Part shown: positions 1 to 7,690 of the stretch, piece by piece
How positions within the stretch are numbered: position 1 is the stretch's first letter
Layout: the number at the start of each line of letters is the position of its first letter
Source: CAG-177 sp003514385
GTDB lineage: Bacteria; Bacillota; Clostridia; Oscillospirales; Acutalibacteraceae
Reading direction: 5' to 3'
Length of the DNA: 64,000 nucleotides
Assembly: GCA_051920445.1 (NCBI GenBank)
Contig: JBPPLN010000001.1
Coordinates: 372,001 to 436,000, forward strand
The notes under the pieces: model-generated
What the model was told of the DNA's origin: nothing
Database searches by the model: none
The model's input: the letters and a program-made list of their open reading frames with translations, nothing else
Translations under genes and position numbers: made by a program

Positions 1-521
1 TTCTTGCAGAGCGCCTGGAGAGCCGCCGCGACATACGCGGTCTCACCCGTCATAAGCGGCATCTTCTTGAAATAGGACTGCTTCGCGCAAACCTCGGCGT
101 CCATGCCCATCGAGCACTGGTTGATGGCTATCTTGTCGCCGCACTTGATAGCATCAAGCTCGACGGGTATACCCGTGACCTGAGCCTCGACATTGCAGAA
201 CTGCTCCTTTGTGCCGAACAGGCGGACAAAATCGTTGCCCGAGCCCAGCGGGATAACTGCGACCTCGCAGTTGGGATAGCCGTAAGCGCCGTTGACCACC
301 TCATAGAGAGTTCCGTCGCCGCCGCAGGCATAGAAGCGGAGCGCTTCGCCGGATTTTGCGTGTTCCCTGCAGTAGTTCTGGGCGTCGCCCTGACATTTTG
401 TGACATAGATCTCATAGTCGAGACCCGCTTTGCCGCAATAGTCCTCAATCTGGGGACGGATAATGCTCTCGGCATTGCCCTTTTTTCCTGCTGCCGGATT
501 GATGAGGAAAATATGTTTCAC
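1..521 (-). CDS. Diacylglycerol kinase family (YegS/DagK-like) lipid kinase, 3' end outside window
   Basis: Read leftward from a GTG at 521, preceded by AGGAGG with an 8-nt spacer. About 173 residues are visible and the frame is open to the window edge, so the C-terminal part is missing from the view. The catalytic-domain signature is clear: N-terminal INPAAGKKG, GGDGT at residues 67-71 and PLGSGNDFVR at 91-100, the nucleotide-binding motifs of the diacylglycerol kinase catalytic family. Members phosphorylate diacylglycerol or related lipids at the cytoplasmic face of the membrane and recycle lipid left by phospholipid turnover. The exact lipid substrate cannot be told from this half. The next gene, at 553, runs in the same direction. 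Confidence 0.85.
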   Translation of the reverse strand, partial: MKHIFLINPAAGKKGNAESIIRPQIEDYCGKAGLDYEIYVTKCQGDAQNYCREHAKSGEALRFYACGGDGTLYEVVNGAYGYPNCEVAVIPLGSGNDFVRLFGTKEQFCNVEAQVTGIPVELDAIKCGDKIAINQCSMGMDAEVCAKQSYFKKMPLMTGETAYVAAALQALCK

Positions 522-552
522 AAATAATACCTCCTGTTTTACCTCTTTCGCC

Positions 553-1668
553 TTATTTAAAATACATAAATAACTGGCATTTTATCATGCCGTTATATAA
601 TTTCCTGCGTTTATCAGCTTTGCGCCCGAACTCCTGCTCAAAAGTATCGCACGGAGTTATGATGCTGTATGACCAGCCGTGGCGGCGTTCAAACACGCGG
701 CCCATATCACGATAAAGCGCGTTTGCCTGCTCGATATCGAGCATACGCTCGCCGTAAGGCGGGTTGCATATAAGAGTTCCGCGCTCGGTCTGCGGAACGA
801 ATTTTTTCAATTCACAGCAGCGCACGCTGACGAGGTCGTCAACGCCGGCAGCTTCGGCGTTTGCGGCGGTAAGAGCCGCAGCTTCACGGCTGATATCGGA
901 GCCGTAAGCAAAGAAGTCATGCGCCTCGCGCTCAAGGTCGCGCGCACGTTCGCGCTCGGTATACCACACATCGCGCGGGATATTGCTCCAGCGCTCGGCG
1001 GCAAAGTTGCGGTTGACTCCGGGGGCGATATTGCGCGCCATCATTGCGCCCTCGATAAGTATCGTGCCCGATCCGCACATGGGGTCATAGAGCGAATGAT
1101 ACGGGCGCAGACGCGAGAACCAGCACAGCGACGCGGCAAGAGTCTCTTTTATCGGGGCGTCGTTTGCATTCTGGCGGTATCCCCTCTTATGAAGTCCCGC
1201 GCCGGAGGTGTCGAGCATGAGCGAAACTTTATTTTTCATTATAGAGAACTGGATCTGATAGACAGGTCCGCTCTCTTCAAACCACTCGATAGAATATTTT
1301 TGTTTGAGGCGTTCAACGACCGCTTTTTTGATTATCGCCTGGCAGTCGCGCACGCTGAAAAGGTCGGAATCGATGGAATAGCCCTTGACGGGGAACGCAT
1401 CGTCTGCGCCGATCCACTGCTCCCACGGGAGGGCGCGTGTGCCCTGAAAAAGCTCCTCGAAGCTATGCGCCTCGAACGAGCCGAGAAGCACAAGCACGCG
1501 CTCGGAAAAGCGCGAGCAGATATTTGCGCGGGCAAGAATATTTTCGTCGCCGCTGAAAAGCACGCGGCCGTTTTCGGCGCGGACATCCGACGCCTCCATA
1601 TTTCTGAGCTCTTCGGCTATCGGTGCCTCAAGACCCAGCAGACAGGGTACTGCGAAATTTATATCCAT
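553..1668 (-). CDS. THUMP-domain class I RNA methyltransferase (RlmL/YpsC family)
   Basis: 371 residues from ATG 1668; a TTG three bases upstream is a poorer start because AAAGG lies about 8 nt before the ATG. The N-terminal part (about 40-150) fits a THUMP RNA-binding domain. The C-terminal half has a Rossmann methyltransferase with SAM motif DPMCGSGT at 195-202 and NPPYGER at 302-308, the N-methyltransferase motif IV of enzymes making m2G. GLHKRGYR at 158-165 is a conserved family stretch. By family it methylates a guanine of 23S rRNA using S-adenosylmethionine. Length matches the short Firmicutes form (YpsC), not the fused E. coli RlmKL. The target base is inferred from family only. Confidence 0.9.
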   Translation of the reverse strand: MDINFAVPCLLGLEAPIAEELRNMEASDVRAENGRVLFSGDENILARANICSRFSERVLVLLGSFEAHSFEELFQGTRALPWEQWIGADDAFPVKGYSIDSDLFSVRDCQAIIKKAVVERLKQKYSIEWFEESGPVYQIQFSIMKNKVSLMLDTSGAGLHKRGYRQNANDAPIKETLAASLCWFSRLRPYHSLYDPMCGSGTILIEGAMMARNIAPGVNRNFAAERWSNIPRDVWYTERERARDLEREAHDFFAYGSDISREAAALTAANAEAAGVDDLVSVRCCELKKFVPQTERGTLICNPPYGERMLDIEQANALYRDMGRVFERRHGWSYSIITPCDTFEQEFGRKADKRRKLYNGMIKCQLFMYFK

Positions 1669-1707
1669 CAAAACTACCTTTCAAAGCTACTTTCGTTTTC
1701 ACATAGT

Positions 1708-1737
1708 ACAAGGGGCGCACCAGGGCGCGCCCCTTGT
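1708..1737 (-). terminator. Perfect 11-bp hairpin between hpf and the rRNA methyltransferase
   Basis: ACAAGGGGCGC at 1708-1718 is the exact complement of 1727-1737, with an 8-nt loop. It lies 19 nt past the hpf stop. On the minus strand no clear T-run follows, so it may be an RNA-end stabilising hairpin or a weak terminator, not a classical intrinsic terminator. Confidence 0.5.
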
Positions 1738-1756
1738 TCAGAAAAGCAAATTCAAA

Positions 1757-2284
1757 TCATTCGGCGCTGGGCTCAAGCAGACCGTAGCCGCCGTCGATAC
1801 GGCAATATACTACACTGACAAGACCTGTTGCCTCATTTATAAACATATAGAACTCGTGGCCGAGCATATTCATCTGAAGAATAGCCTCATCGACCGTCTG
1901 CGGCTTGACCGCGACGTGCTTTGTTCTGACGAGGTCATACTCTTTCTCGTCCGCAACATCCGCGCCGTCATTGAGTTCATCAAATGCGGCGGAACGCATA
2001 CGCTTTTCAAGCTTTGTTTTGTTCTTGCGAATCTGGCGAACGAGCGAATCGACGCATTTATCGAGCGCATCGTTCATATTTTCCGCCCGCTCCTGCGCAC
2101 GGAATATCATACCGTTGTTGATAACGGTTATCTCAACTGTCTGACCTGACTTCTCGACAGTGGCGGTGATCTTTGCCTCCGCCTCGTCGCCGAAGAAACG
2201 CTCTACCTTGGCAAGCTTTTTCTCCGCTCTCTCCTTGAATGATTCTCTCGGCGAACACTTGCGTCCAGTAATAACTATTTTCAT
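1757..2284 (-). CDS. hpf: Long-form ribosome hibernation promoting factor (HPF/RaiA)
   Basis: 175 residues, the usual size of long HPF. The N-terminal 100 residues (start MKIVITGRK) form the S30AE ribosome-binding domain with its basic helix around KNKTKLEKRM. The last 55 residues (VDEAILQMNMLGHEFYMF...) are the C-terminal dimerisation domain. It binds the 30S subunit in the mRNA channel and pairs ribosomes into inactive 100S dimers during starvation. It is monocistronic here: a candidate promoter lies just upstream and a strong hairpin downstream. The SD is AGGGGC-like, 8 nt before the ATG. This fits the stationary-phase role shared with Rel (13.2-15.4 kb) and 6S RNA (24.8 kb). Confidence 0.95.
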   Translation of the reverse strand: MKIVITGRKCSPRESFKERAEKKLAKVERFFGDEAEAKITATVEKSGQTVEITVINNGMIFRAQERAENMNDALDKCVDSLVRQIRKNKTKLEKRMRSAAFDELNDGADVADEKEYDLVRTKHVAVKPQTVDEAILQMNMLGHEFYMFINEATGLVSVVYCRIDGGYGLLEPSAE

Positions 2285-2329
2285 AATGTCAGCCCCTTAG
2301 AATTATTGGAGACTTCTGTCTCTGATTGT

Positions 2330-2358
2330 ATTGTAGCACATATGACTAAAAAAATAAA
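2330..2358 (-). promoter_or_regulatory. Candidate sigma-A promoter of hpf
   Basis: On the minus strand TTTATT and TACAAT (ATTGTA at 2330-2335 on plus) are 17 bp apart, about 45 nt upstream of the hpf start. A short inverted repeat (GAGAC/GTCTC, about 2310-2323) lies in the resulting leader. The -35 match is weak. Confidence 0.4.
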
Positions 2359-2414
2359 GAGTAAAGAGCTGCATTTCTAAAAAATTTACAAATTTTCTAT
2401 AATAAGGCAAGATA

Positions 2415-3257
2415 TCAGACAACAACGGTCACATGGCGGGTGACATGGCAGCCGATATTGACCGCGACGGGCAATCCCGCGATATGAGTCGGGGCGAATT
2501 CGACGGCGGCGCTCAGCGCGGTCGTCCTGCCGCCGAAGCCTTGAGGGCCTATATTGAGGGCATTTGCCTTTTCGAGTATCTCCGATTCCATCGCGGCGTA
2601 ATACTCATCGGCATTCGGCTCGCTGACCGGGCGGCAGAGAGCCTTTTTGGCGAGCAGCGCGCACTGCTCGAAATCGCCGCCGATACCGACGCCTATAACC
2701 ATCGGCGGGCAGGGATTGCTCCCCGCGCGGAGAACGACATCGACAACATAATCTATAATATCCTCGCGCGAGGCGGAGGGAGTGAACATTTTAAGCGCGC
2801 TCATATTCTCGCTGCCGAAGCCCTTGGGAGCGACGGTCAGCTCGACTTTATCGCCCTCTACAAGCTCGATATGCAGAACAGCCGGGGTGTTGTCGCCGGT
2901 ATTGACGCGCCTGAGAGGATCGGCAACGACCGATTTTCTGAGATAGCCCTCGGTGTAGCCCTTTGCGACTCCGGCGTTGACGGCATCTTTAAAGCTGCCG
3001 CCGACAAAGTGGACATCCTGACCGACCTTTGCAAAGATAACAGCCATTCCGGTGTCCTGACAGATTGGAATATCCAGTTCCTTTGCGGCGCAGAGATTAT
3101 CGCACAGACGGCACATTATATCTTTGGGCACATCGTCGGTTTCTGCATCGGCGCTCTTTTTGATAAGCTCTGCGAGGTCATCGGGCAGAACTTTGTTGGC
3201 GCTGATGCACGCGCGGCTGACCGCTTCGGTTATGAGGCTGACATCTATCTCACGCAT
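2415..3257 (-). CDS. Class I fumarate hydratase, alpha subunit (orphan)
   Basis: 280 residues from ATG 3257; GGAGGG lies 8 nt upstream, so this start is preferred over any in-frame codon further up. Homologous to the N-terminal half of iron-sulfur fumarases (FumA/TtdA). Cysteines of the [4Fe-4S] type lie at about 49, 52, 56 and 66, with PICQDTG at 64-70 and GPQGFGG near the C-terminus. Class I fumarases hydrate fumarate to malate and need alpha and beta parts, either fused or as two chains. No beta (TtdB-like) gene is adjacent or anywhere in this window. The start overlaps the end of the amidohydrolase gene by 8 bp, so the two are co-translated. L-tartrate dehydratase alpha is a possible alternative. 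Confidence 0.85.
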   Translation of the reverse strand: MREIDVSLITEAVSRACISANKVLPDDLAELIKKSADAETDDVPKDIMCRLCDNLCAAKELDIPICQDTGMAVIFAKVGQDVHFVGGSFKDAVNAGVAKGYTEGYLRKSVVADPLRRVNTGDNTPAVLHIELVEGDKVELTVAPKGFGSENMSALKMFTPSASREDIIDYVVDVVLRAGSNPCPPMVIGVGIGGDFEQCALLAKKALCRPVSEPNADEYYAAMESEILEKANALNIGPQGFGGRTTALSAAVEFAPTHIAGLPVAVNIGCHVTRHVTVVV

Positions 3258-4389
3258 TGGGCTTTCCCTCCATGAGAATCTCGCCGTCGCCGACAACGAG
3301 CAGCGGCTTTGCGAAGAGGGTCAGCGGGTCGGAATCGAACAGGCTCATATCGGCATCCTTGCCGACTTCGAGCGAGCCGACGCGGTCGGAGATTCCGCAC
3401 ATCTCGGCGGGATTTATGGTTATGGCTCTCAGCGCGTCCTCATGAGTCATGCCCTCACGCACAGCAAGTCCCGCGCACAGCGGCAGATACTGAATCGGAA
3501 TAACCGGATGGTCGGTGACTATAGCGGTCTTTACGCCCGCTTTGCTGAGCACGCCGGGGGTTGCGGGGGTGGAATCTTTGAGCTCGGGCTTGCAGCGGTC
3601 GCTGATAAGAGGTCCGCTGAACGCCTTGACCCCGGCTTTCGCGAGTCTGTCGGCAATAAGATGACCCTGAGTGCAGTGGACAACGCAATAATCGAGTCCG
3701 AACTCCTCGGCGATACGCACGGCGGTGAAGATATCATCGGCGCGGTGGGCGTGAATATGCATCTGCATATGCTCCTCAAACAGCGGAGCGAGAGCTTCGA
3801 GCTTCGCGTCGAACTCGCGGCTTGCCTTATCTTTTTTGATATATTCGCGAGTCTTTGTCAACTGTTCTCTGATTATCGCGGCGGTCGCCATTCTCGTGCT
3901 GGGCGCCATCTTTTTCTCGTTATAGACGGTCTTGGGATTCTCGCCGAGGGCGAATTTCATCGCGGCGGGAGCCTTGACAATCATATCATCTATGCACACG
4001 CCATGGGTTTTTATCGCCGCTATCTGACCGGCTACGGGGTTCGCGCTGCCCGGGCAGGTCAGCACACAGGTAACGCCCGCCTCTCTCGCCTCTTCAAAGC
4101 ATCTGTCGAGCGCGTTGACGGCATCGAGCGCCCTGAGGTTCGGCGTGACCGGGTCGGTCATCTCGTTGCAGTCCTCGCCCTCAAAGGTCAGCGAGTCCTC
4201 GGTGATGCCGATATGGGTATGGGCATCGATAAATCCGGGATAGAGCGCCGCGCCTTTGGCGTCATAAGCCTCACCCTGCGGGCAGTCTTTCATATCGCCC
4301 AGAGAGATTATTTTTTCATCAAACTCGATATATCCGTTTTCGATAGTACCGTTCGTTACCGTATGTATAACGGCGTTTTTGATAATCAC
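3250..4389 (-). CDS. Amidohydrolase family metal-dependent hydrolase
   Basis: 379 residues. N- and C-terminal strands form the usual amidohydrolase beta-sandwich around a TIM barrel. Metal ligands visible: HTH at 57-59 in GFIDAHTH, the HIHAH cluster at 211-215, VVH at 238, and a TDH at 292-294. The C-terminus carries the standard LEVGKDADMSLFDSDP motif. This pattern matches COG1228-type imidazolonepropionase-like or prolidase-like enzymes; the substrate cannot be assigned. The SD is AGGAGCG upstream of ATG 4389. Its 3' end overlaps the fumarase alpha start by 8 bp. The pairing with fumarase does not point to a known pathway. Confidence 0.85.
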   Translation of the reverse strand: MIIKNAVIHTVTNGTIENGYIEFDEKIISLGDMKDCPQGEAYDAKGAALYPGFIDAHTHIGITEDSLTFEGEDCNEMTDPVTPNLRALDAVNALDRCFEEAREAGVTCVLTCPGSANPVAGQIAAIKTHGVCIDDMIVKAPAAMKFALGENPKTVYNEKKMAPSTRMATAAIIREQLTKTREYIKKDKASREFDAKLEALAPLFEEHMQMHIHAHRADDIFTAVRIAEEFGLDYCVVHCTQGHLIADRLAKAGVKAFSGPLISDRCKPELKDSTPATPGVLSKAGVKTAIVTDHPVIPIQYLPLCAGLAVREGMTHEDALRAITINPAEMCGISDRVGSLEVGKDADMSLFDSDPLTLFAKPLLVVGDGEILMEGKPNA

Positions 4390-4451
4390 AAGATCGCTCC
4401 TTTTTCTTAAATCAAAAAAGCGGGCTGAACGCCCGCCTGATAATGCATTTT

Positions 4452-4967
4452 TTACTGTCTGCCGCCGCCGCGCCTCGAATAGCCTCCGCTGCGCTTGGAA
4501 TCGGAAGATCTTTTCAGATCGGTCATTTTTTCATCGCTGATCTGCTTGAACTTTGCCATCATATCCTCAAAGGACTGATTGCCGGAAGTCTCCTGATTGA
4601 CGGCTTCGACCTGTCTGCCCTGCTGAGGCGGTCTGCGCTGGCCGGAGGACTGCTGATGCGGTCTGTTCTGCTGACCCTGTCTGTCGCCCGAAGGACGGGG
4701 TCTGCGCTGAGGACGATCGCCACCGTTATTGTCAGCATTGAGCTTCTTTATCGAAAGGGCTATCTTGCCTTCGGGGCTGATCGAAATGACCTTTGCCGTA
4801 ACTTCCTGGTTTAGCTGCAAATGTTCCCTGATATCCTTGACATAAGATGTTGAGACCTCGGAAATATGGATCATACCCGTTTTTCCGCCCTCAAGTTCAA
4901 CAAATGCACCAAAATCGGTAAGACCGGTCACCTTACCCTTAACAACACTTCCCTGCTCGATCTGCAT
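4452..4967 (-). CDS. yabR: S1 RNA-binding domain protein (YabR-like)
   Basis: 171 residues from ATG 4967 (MQIEQGSVV...). Residues 1-75 are one S1/OB RNA-binding domain with the hallmark GKVTGLTDFGAFVEL and GMIHISE. The rest is a low-complexity tail rich in Q, R, P and G (to about residue 125) and then a charged tail ending in RRGGG, typical of RNA-binding proteins. It is the last gene of the yab-divIC run, 22 nt after divIC, matching the position of yabR in B. subtilis. Role inferred: RNA or ribosome-associated binding. The SD (GGGGAG) is about 12 nt upstream, rather far. Confidence 0.85.
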   Translation of the reverse strand: MQIEQGSVVKGKVTGLTDFGAFVELEGGKTGMIHISEVSTSYVKDIREHLQLNQEVTAKVISISPEGKIALSIKKLNADNNGGDRPQRRPRPSGDRQGQQNRPHQQSSGQRRPPQQGRQVEAVNQETSGNQSFEDMMAKFKQISDEKMTDLKRSSDSKRSGGYSRRGGGRQ

Positions 4968-4989
4968 AATAGTACGCTGCTCCCCTTTT

Positions 4990-5298
4990 TTACTTGTCGG
5001 CCGACTGCTGTTCGTTGTAATATACCCTTTCATCCGGGAAAACATAGCCGAGTTCACGCCTTGCTATCTGCTCGACATAATCATCGAGATCCGAACTCTT
5101 GACAAGCTTTTCAAGCTCCTCATTCTCGGCTTTTTTATCGGCAAGCTGAGTATTGAGCTGAGCAATGTACTTCTCCTGAGATTTGATATCGGACTGCATG
5201 ACAATAAAGGATATAAGGAAATAACACACTGCGACCGCTAACACGATCATCAGTATGGTACTATGCCTTTTTTTGAGTCTGCGCTTTTTTTCCGACAT
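4990..5298 (-). CDS. divIC: Septum formation initiator DivIC/FtsB family
   Basis: 102 residues. A basic N-terminus (KKRRLKKRH) precedes one membrane segment at about 15-34 and a coiled coil at about 38-70, then the family C-terminal segment ARRELGYVFPDERVYY. DivIC/FtsB binds FtsL and DivIB at the division site and links them to septal wall synthesis. The first 38 bp overlap the 3' end of yabQ, so translation is coupled. Context yabP-yabQ-divIC-yabR is the same as in B. subtilis. Confidence 0.92.
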   Translation of the reverse strand: MSEKKRRLKKRHSTILMIVLAVAVCYFLISFIVMQSDIKSQEKYIAQLNTQLADKKAENEELEKLVKSSDLDDYVEQIARRELGYVFPDERVYYNEQQSADK

Positions 5299-5845
5299 TC
5301 TTACGTTTCCCTTTGACCTTCTGTTTTCTTGCTTTGGGGCATATTTGCCTATTCAAAGTATACAACATATTGCGCCCCTTTTTCAAGAGGTAATTAATAT
5401 TTTTTTCATTTTTATTTGACATTATTCCGTCTTTTTCCCCGGGCGGCGTTAATTTCTGTGATATTTTTTCTTTCAAGCTGCAAAGCGGCTTGCTGACAGC
5501 GTCTTTTATCCGCCAAAAGAGTTTTCTGAGCTTTGACGAAATGAGCAGACCGAGGTGTTTTGCCGCCGCGCCGAGGCTCAGGCGTTCGGCTATCCAGCCG
5601 AGCAGCTGCGCCGCGAGAATATAGAGCAGGGTGCGCCCGTCATTGAGCACGAGTATAAAACAAAACGAAGCAAAAGCGCAGATTATTACATAGAGAATAT
5701 CGGTCACGAATATGACCTTGCGCCCGCCCGGCAAAACGGCGCGGACGGCGCACACGGCATCATAGAACACTCCGAGCAGAAAGCCGATGCCGAGCGAATG
5801 CAGAAAGACGGATATCTGGCCGTCCAGCCCCTGGATATACTCCAT
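5261..5845 (-). CDS. yabQ: Spore cortex biosynthesis protein YabQ
   Basis: 194 residues. Three or four hydrophobic segments in the first 100 residues (for example FLHSLGIGFLLGVFYDAVCA and DILYVIICAFASFCFILVL) match the YabQ membrane domain; the rest is a basic tail. YabQ is needed for cortex formation in B. subtilis and localises to the forespore outer membrane. Its ATG overlaps the yabP stop as TGATG, and its 3' end overlaps divIC by 38 bp. Confidence comes from topology plus exact gene order. Confidence 0.88.
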   Translation of the reverse strand: MEYIQGLDGQISVFLHSLGIGFLLGVFYDAVCAVRAVLPGGRKVIFVTDILYVIICAFASFCFILVLNDGRTLLYILAAQLLGWIAERLSLGAAAKHLGLLISSKLRKLFWRIKDAVSKPLCSLKEKISQKLTPPGEKDGIMSNKNEKNINYLLKKGRNMLYTLNRQICPKARKQKVKGKRKNVGKKAQTQKKA

Positions 5846-6126
5846 CAGCGGAACACGCGGCTGAAGAATCCGCCTTTTCCGGGCTGTTCGTCGGAATAGG
5901 TCAGCGAATTGACCGTACCCTCAAGGCTCAGTTCGCCGCTGTCGACATTGAGATTGATTATATGCAGGTCGCTGCCGCGCACGGTCAGCTCCCCCATCTG
6001 CGTGAATATCACGACCGTCTGCTCGTCAAAGCTGTCCACATCGGACACGCCGGAGACGGTCAGGCGATTTCTGTTTTCCATTATAAGATTGTGGGGCAAT
6101 GCCTGAACTTTGTTTTCTTCCGTCAT
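5845..6126 (-). CDS. yabP: Sporulation protein YabP
   Basis: 93 residues, matching the YabP/YqfC family: LIMENRNRLTVSGV followed by repeated short beta strands (VDSFDEQTVVIFTQMGELTVRGSDLHI). The family includes small sporulation proteins; YabP is required with YabQ for spore cortex assembly. SD GGGAGG lies 8 nt before the ATG. It is followed by yabQ with TGATG overlap. Confidence 0.9.
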   Translation of the reverse strand: MTEENKVQALPHNLIMENRNRLTVSGVSDVDSFDEQTVVIFTQMGELTVRGSDLHIINLNVDSGELSLEGTVNSLTYSDEQPGKGGFFSRVFR

Positions 6127-6182
6127 AAATAAAACCTCCCGTCCGTTAATAATACGGCGGGAGGCTCTCGATTATGACCGAT

Positions 6183-6422
6183 TTACAGAATTTCGTACAT
6201 CGCGGCGGCGTCCTCTTTGCGGACGGTCTCGGCAACATTGAGAACACGCGCACGGGTCACATTCTGACCCATGGATATCTCAATGACATCGCCGACCTTC
6301 ACATCATAAGACGCGCGAGCTATTTTGCCGTTTACCGTGACGTGCTTTGCGTCGCAGACTTCGTTTGCGACGGTGCGGCGCTTTATCAGGCGCGACACCT
6401 TAAGATACTTATCAAGTCTCAT
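6183..6422 (-). CDS. rqcP: S4-domain RNA-binding protein RqcP (YabO)
   Basis: 79 residues from ATG 6422 (MRLDKYLKVSRLIKRRT), the usual N-terminus of RqcP/Hsp15-like S4 proteins. RqcP binds the 50S subunit with RqcH and promotes C-terminal alanine tailing of stalled nascent chains in ribosome quality control. An upstream in-frame ATG at 6446 sits directly on the SD and would add eight unusual residues, so 6422 is chosen. A small hairpin lies between SD and this start. Neighbour order mazG-(hup)-rqcP-yabP agrees with B. subtilis. Confidence 0.9.
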   Translation of the reverse strand: MRLDKYLKVSRLIKRRTVANEVCDAKHVTVNGKIARASYDVKVGDVIEISMGQNVTRARVLNVAETVRKEDAAAMYEIL

Positions 6423-6430
6423 AACATTCC

Positions 6431-6452
6431 GCGGCAAAAGCCGCATCCTTTC
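6431..6452 (-). promoter_or_regulatory. SD separated from rqcP start by a hairpin
   Basis: On the minus strand AAAGG (6447-6451) is followed at once by an ATG, then by GCGGC-TTTT-GCCGC (6431-6444), then 8 nt later by the likely rqcP ATG at 6422. If the hairpin forms, the SD is brought close to the true start. The spacing of about 24 nt would otherwise be too long. Confidence 0.4.
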
Positions 6453-6468
6453 AGAACATTAGAACGTT

Positions 6469-6496
6469 AAAAAAATCAGGGGCATCTCTGCCCCTG
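6469..6496 (-). terminator. Intrinsic terminator after hup
   Basis: CAGGGGCA / TGCCCCTG (6477-6484 with 6489-6496), 4-nt loop, followed on the minus strand by A and seven T (6469-6475). It lies 13 nt past the hup stop. Confidence 0.85.
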
Positions 6497-6509
6497 AAAA
6501 ATCAGTTGA

Positions 6510-6785
6510 TTACTTTGCAACCTTGTCCTTAAGGCCCTTGCCGGCCTTGAAAGCGGGAACCTTGCATGCGGGGACATCGATGGTCTCACCGGTTCTGGGG
6601 TTACGGGCAGTCTTAGCTGCGCGCTCTCTGACCTCGAAAGTACCGAAGCCTGCGATCTGGATCTTGTCGCCCGATGCGAGAGCATCGCCGATGCAAGCGA
6701 TAACAGCGTTGACAGCCTTCTCGGCGGTCTTCTTCTCAAGTCCCTCTTTTGCTGCAACGGCAGCGATAAACTCTGTCTTATTCAT
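6510..6785 (-). CDS. hup: HU family DNA-binding protein
   Basis: 91 residues from ATG 6785, the standard HU length, with GGAG 9 nt upstream. It shows MNKTEFIAAVA at the N-terminus, GFGTFEVRERAAKTARNPRTG in the beta arm, and the C-terminal helix KAGKGLKDKV. HU is the abundant dimeric nucleoid protein that bends and compacts DNA. It sits between mazG and rqcP in the yab cluster, where Bacillus has no HU gene, and has its own strong terminator, so it is probably expressed at a different level from its neighbours. Confidence 0.95.
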   Translation of the reverse strand: MNKTEFIAAVAAKEGLEKKTAEKAVNAVIACIGDALASGDKIQIAGFGTFEVRERAAKTARNPRTGETIDVPACKVPAFKAGKGLKDKVAK

Positions 6786-6850
6786 TACGTGTTTCTCCTT
6801 TTGTTTTTCTTTTCTTTTTATGCAATGTCCGTTGGACACAGTCATCATTA

Positions 6851-7654
6851 TTATTTTCTGCTCTCCGCCTTGGCTTCATCCCAGAGTTCGTCGAGCTTTT
6901 CGAGCGGAGCGGACTCCATATCGATGCCGCGCTCGCGCGCAAGCTGTTCGACGCGGATGAAACGGGCTATAAACTTATCGGAAGCCGCAGTCAGCGCCTC
7001 CTCGGCATCGCACTTGACAAAGCGCGAAACATTGACGGCGGAGAAAAGCAAATCGCCGAGCTCCTCGGAAATATGTTCCTTATCGCCCGATTCGATAGCC
7101 TCGGAAAGCTCCTTCGCCTCCTCGAGCACTTTCTGCTGAGCGCCGGAGACATCGTCCCAGTCAAAGCCGACTGCCGCCGCTTTCTGCTGAATCTTGGTCG
7201 CTCTCATAAGCGCGGGAAGTTCACGCGGGATGCTGAGCATAGGCTCGCTCCCCTTTTTCTGTCCCTTTGAGCGGCGCTTTATGGCGTCCCAGTTATTGAG
7301 CACATCGCCGACACCGGAGACCTCGACCTCGCCGAAAACATGAGGGTGGCGCTCGATGAGCTTTTTGCACACGCCGTCGGTAACATCGCTGAAATCGAAG
7401 TTGCCCGCCTCCTGCTCCATCTGAGAGTGGAACACAACCTGCATGAGCAGATCGCCGAGTTCTTCGGTCATCAACTCCTTATCGTCCTTGTCGATAGCCT
7501 CGATGACCTCATAAGTCTCTTCGATAAGGTTCTTTCGGATGCTCATATGAGTCTGCTGGGCATCCCACGGGCAGCCGCCCGGAGCGCGGAGCAGACGCAT
7601 GATCTCAAGGAGATCGTTGATATCGTATTTTTCTTTCTGCTTAAAGTCTACCAT
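6851..7654 (-). CDS. mazG: Nucleoside triphosphate pyrophosphohydrolase MazG
   Basis: 267 residues with two tandem MazG domains. Each has the metal-binding pair of EExxE/ExxD motifs: EETYEV with EELGDLL at about 46-70, and EAKEL with EELGDLL at about 175-205. GGCPWDAQQTH at 26-36 is the typical family start. MazG hydrolyses (d)NTPs, including non-canonical ones, to monophosphates and pyrophosphate. It corresponds to the MazG part of yabN and follows the yabM-like flippase as in B. subtilis. Confidence 0.93.
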   Translation of the reverse strand: MVDFKQKEKYDINDLLEIMRLLRAPGGCPWDAQQTHMSIRKNLIEETYEVIEAIDKDDKELMTEELGDLLMQVVFHSQMEQEAGNFDFSDVTDGVCKKLIERHPHVFGEVEVSGVGDVLNNWDAIKRRSKGQKKGSEPMLSIPRELPALMRATKIQQKAAAVGFDWDDVSGAQQKVLEEAKELSEAIESGDKEHISEELGDLLFSAVNVSRFVKCDAEEALTAASDKFIARFIRVEQLARERGIDMESAPLEKLDELWDEAKAESRK

Positions 7655-7690
7655 GTGATCCCCTGTCTGTTTTTATCGGCAAGAAATATT

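Noticed and set aside
679..1818. 379-codon plus-strand ORF
   Set aside because: Antisense shadow of the rRNA methyltransferase; no RBS, no protein-like motifs.
6420..6446. Longer RqcP starting at ATG 6446
   Set aside because: The start touches the SD and adds eight residues (MRLLPRNV) not typical of the family.
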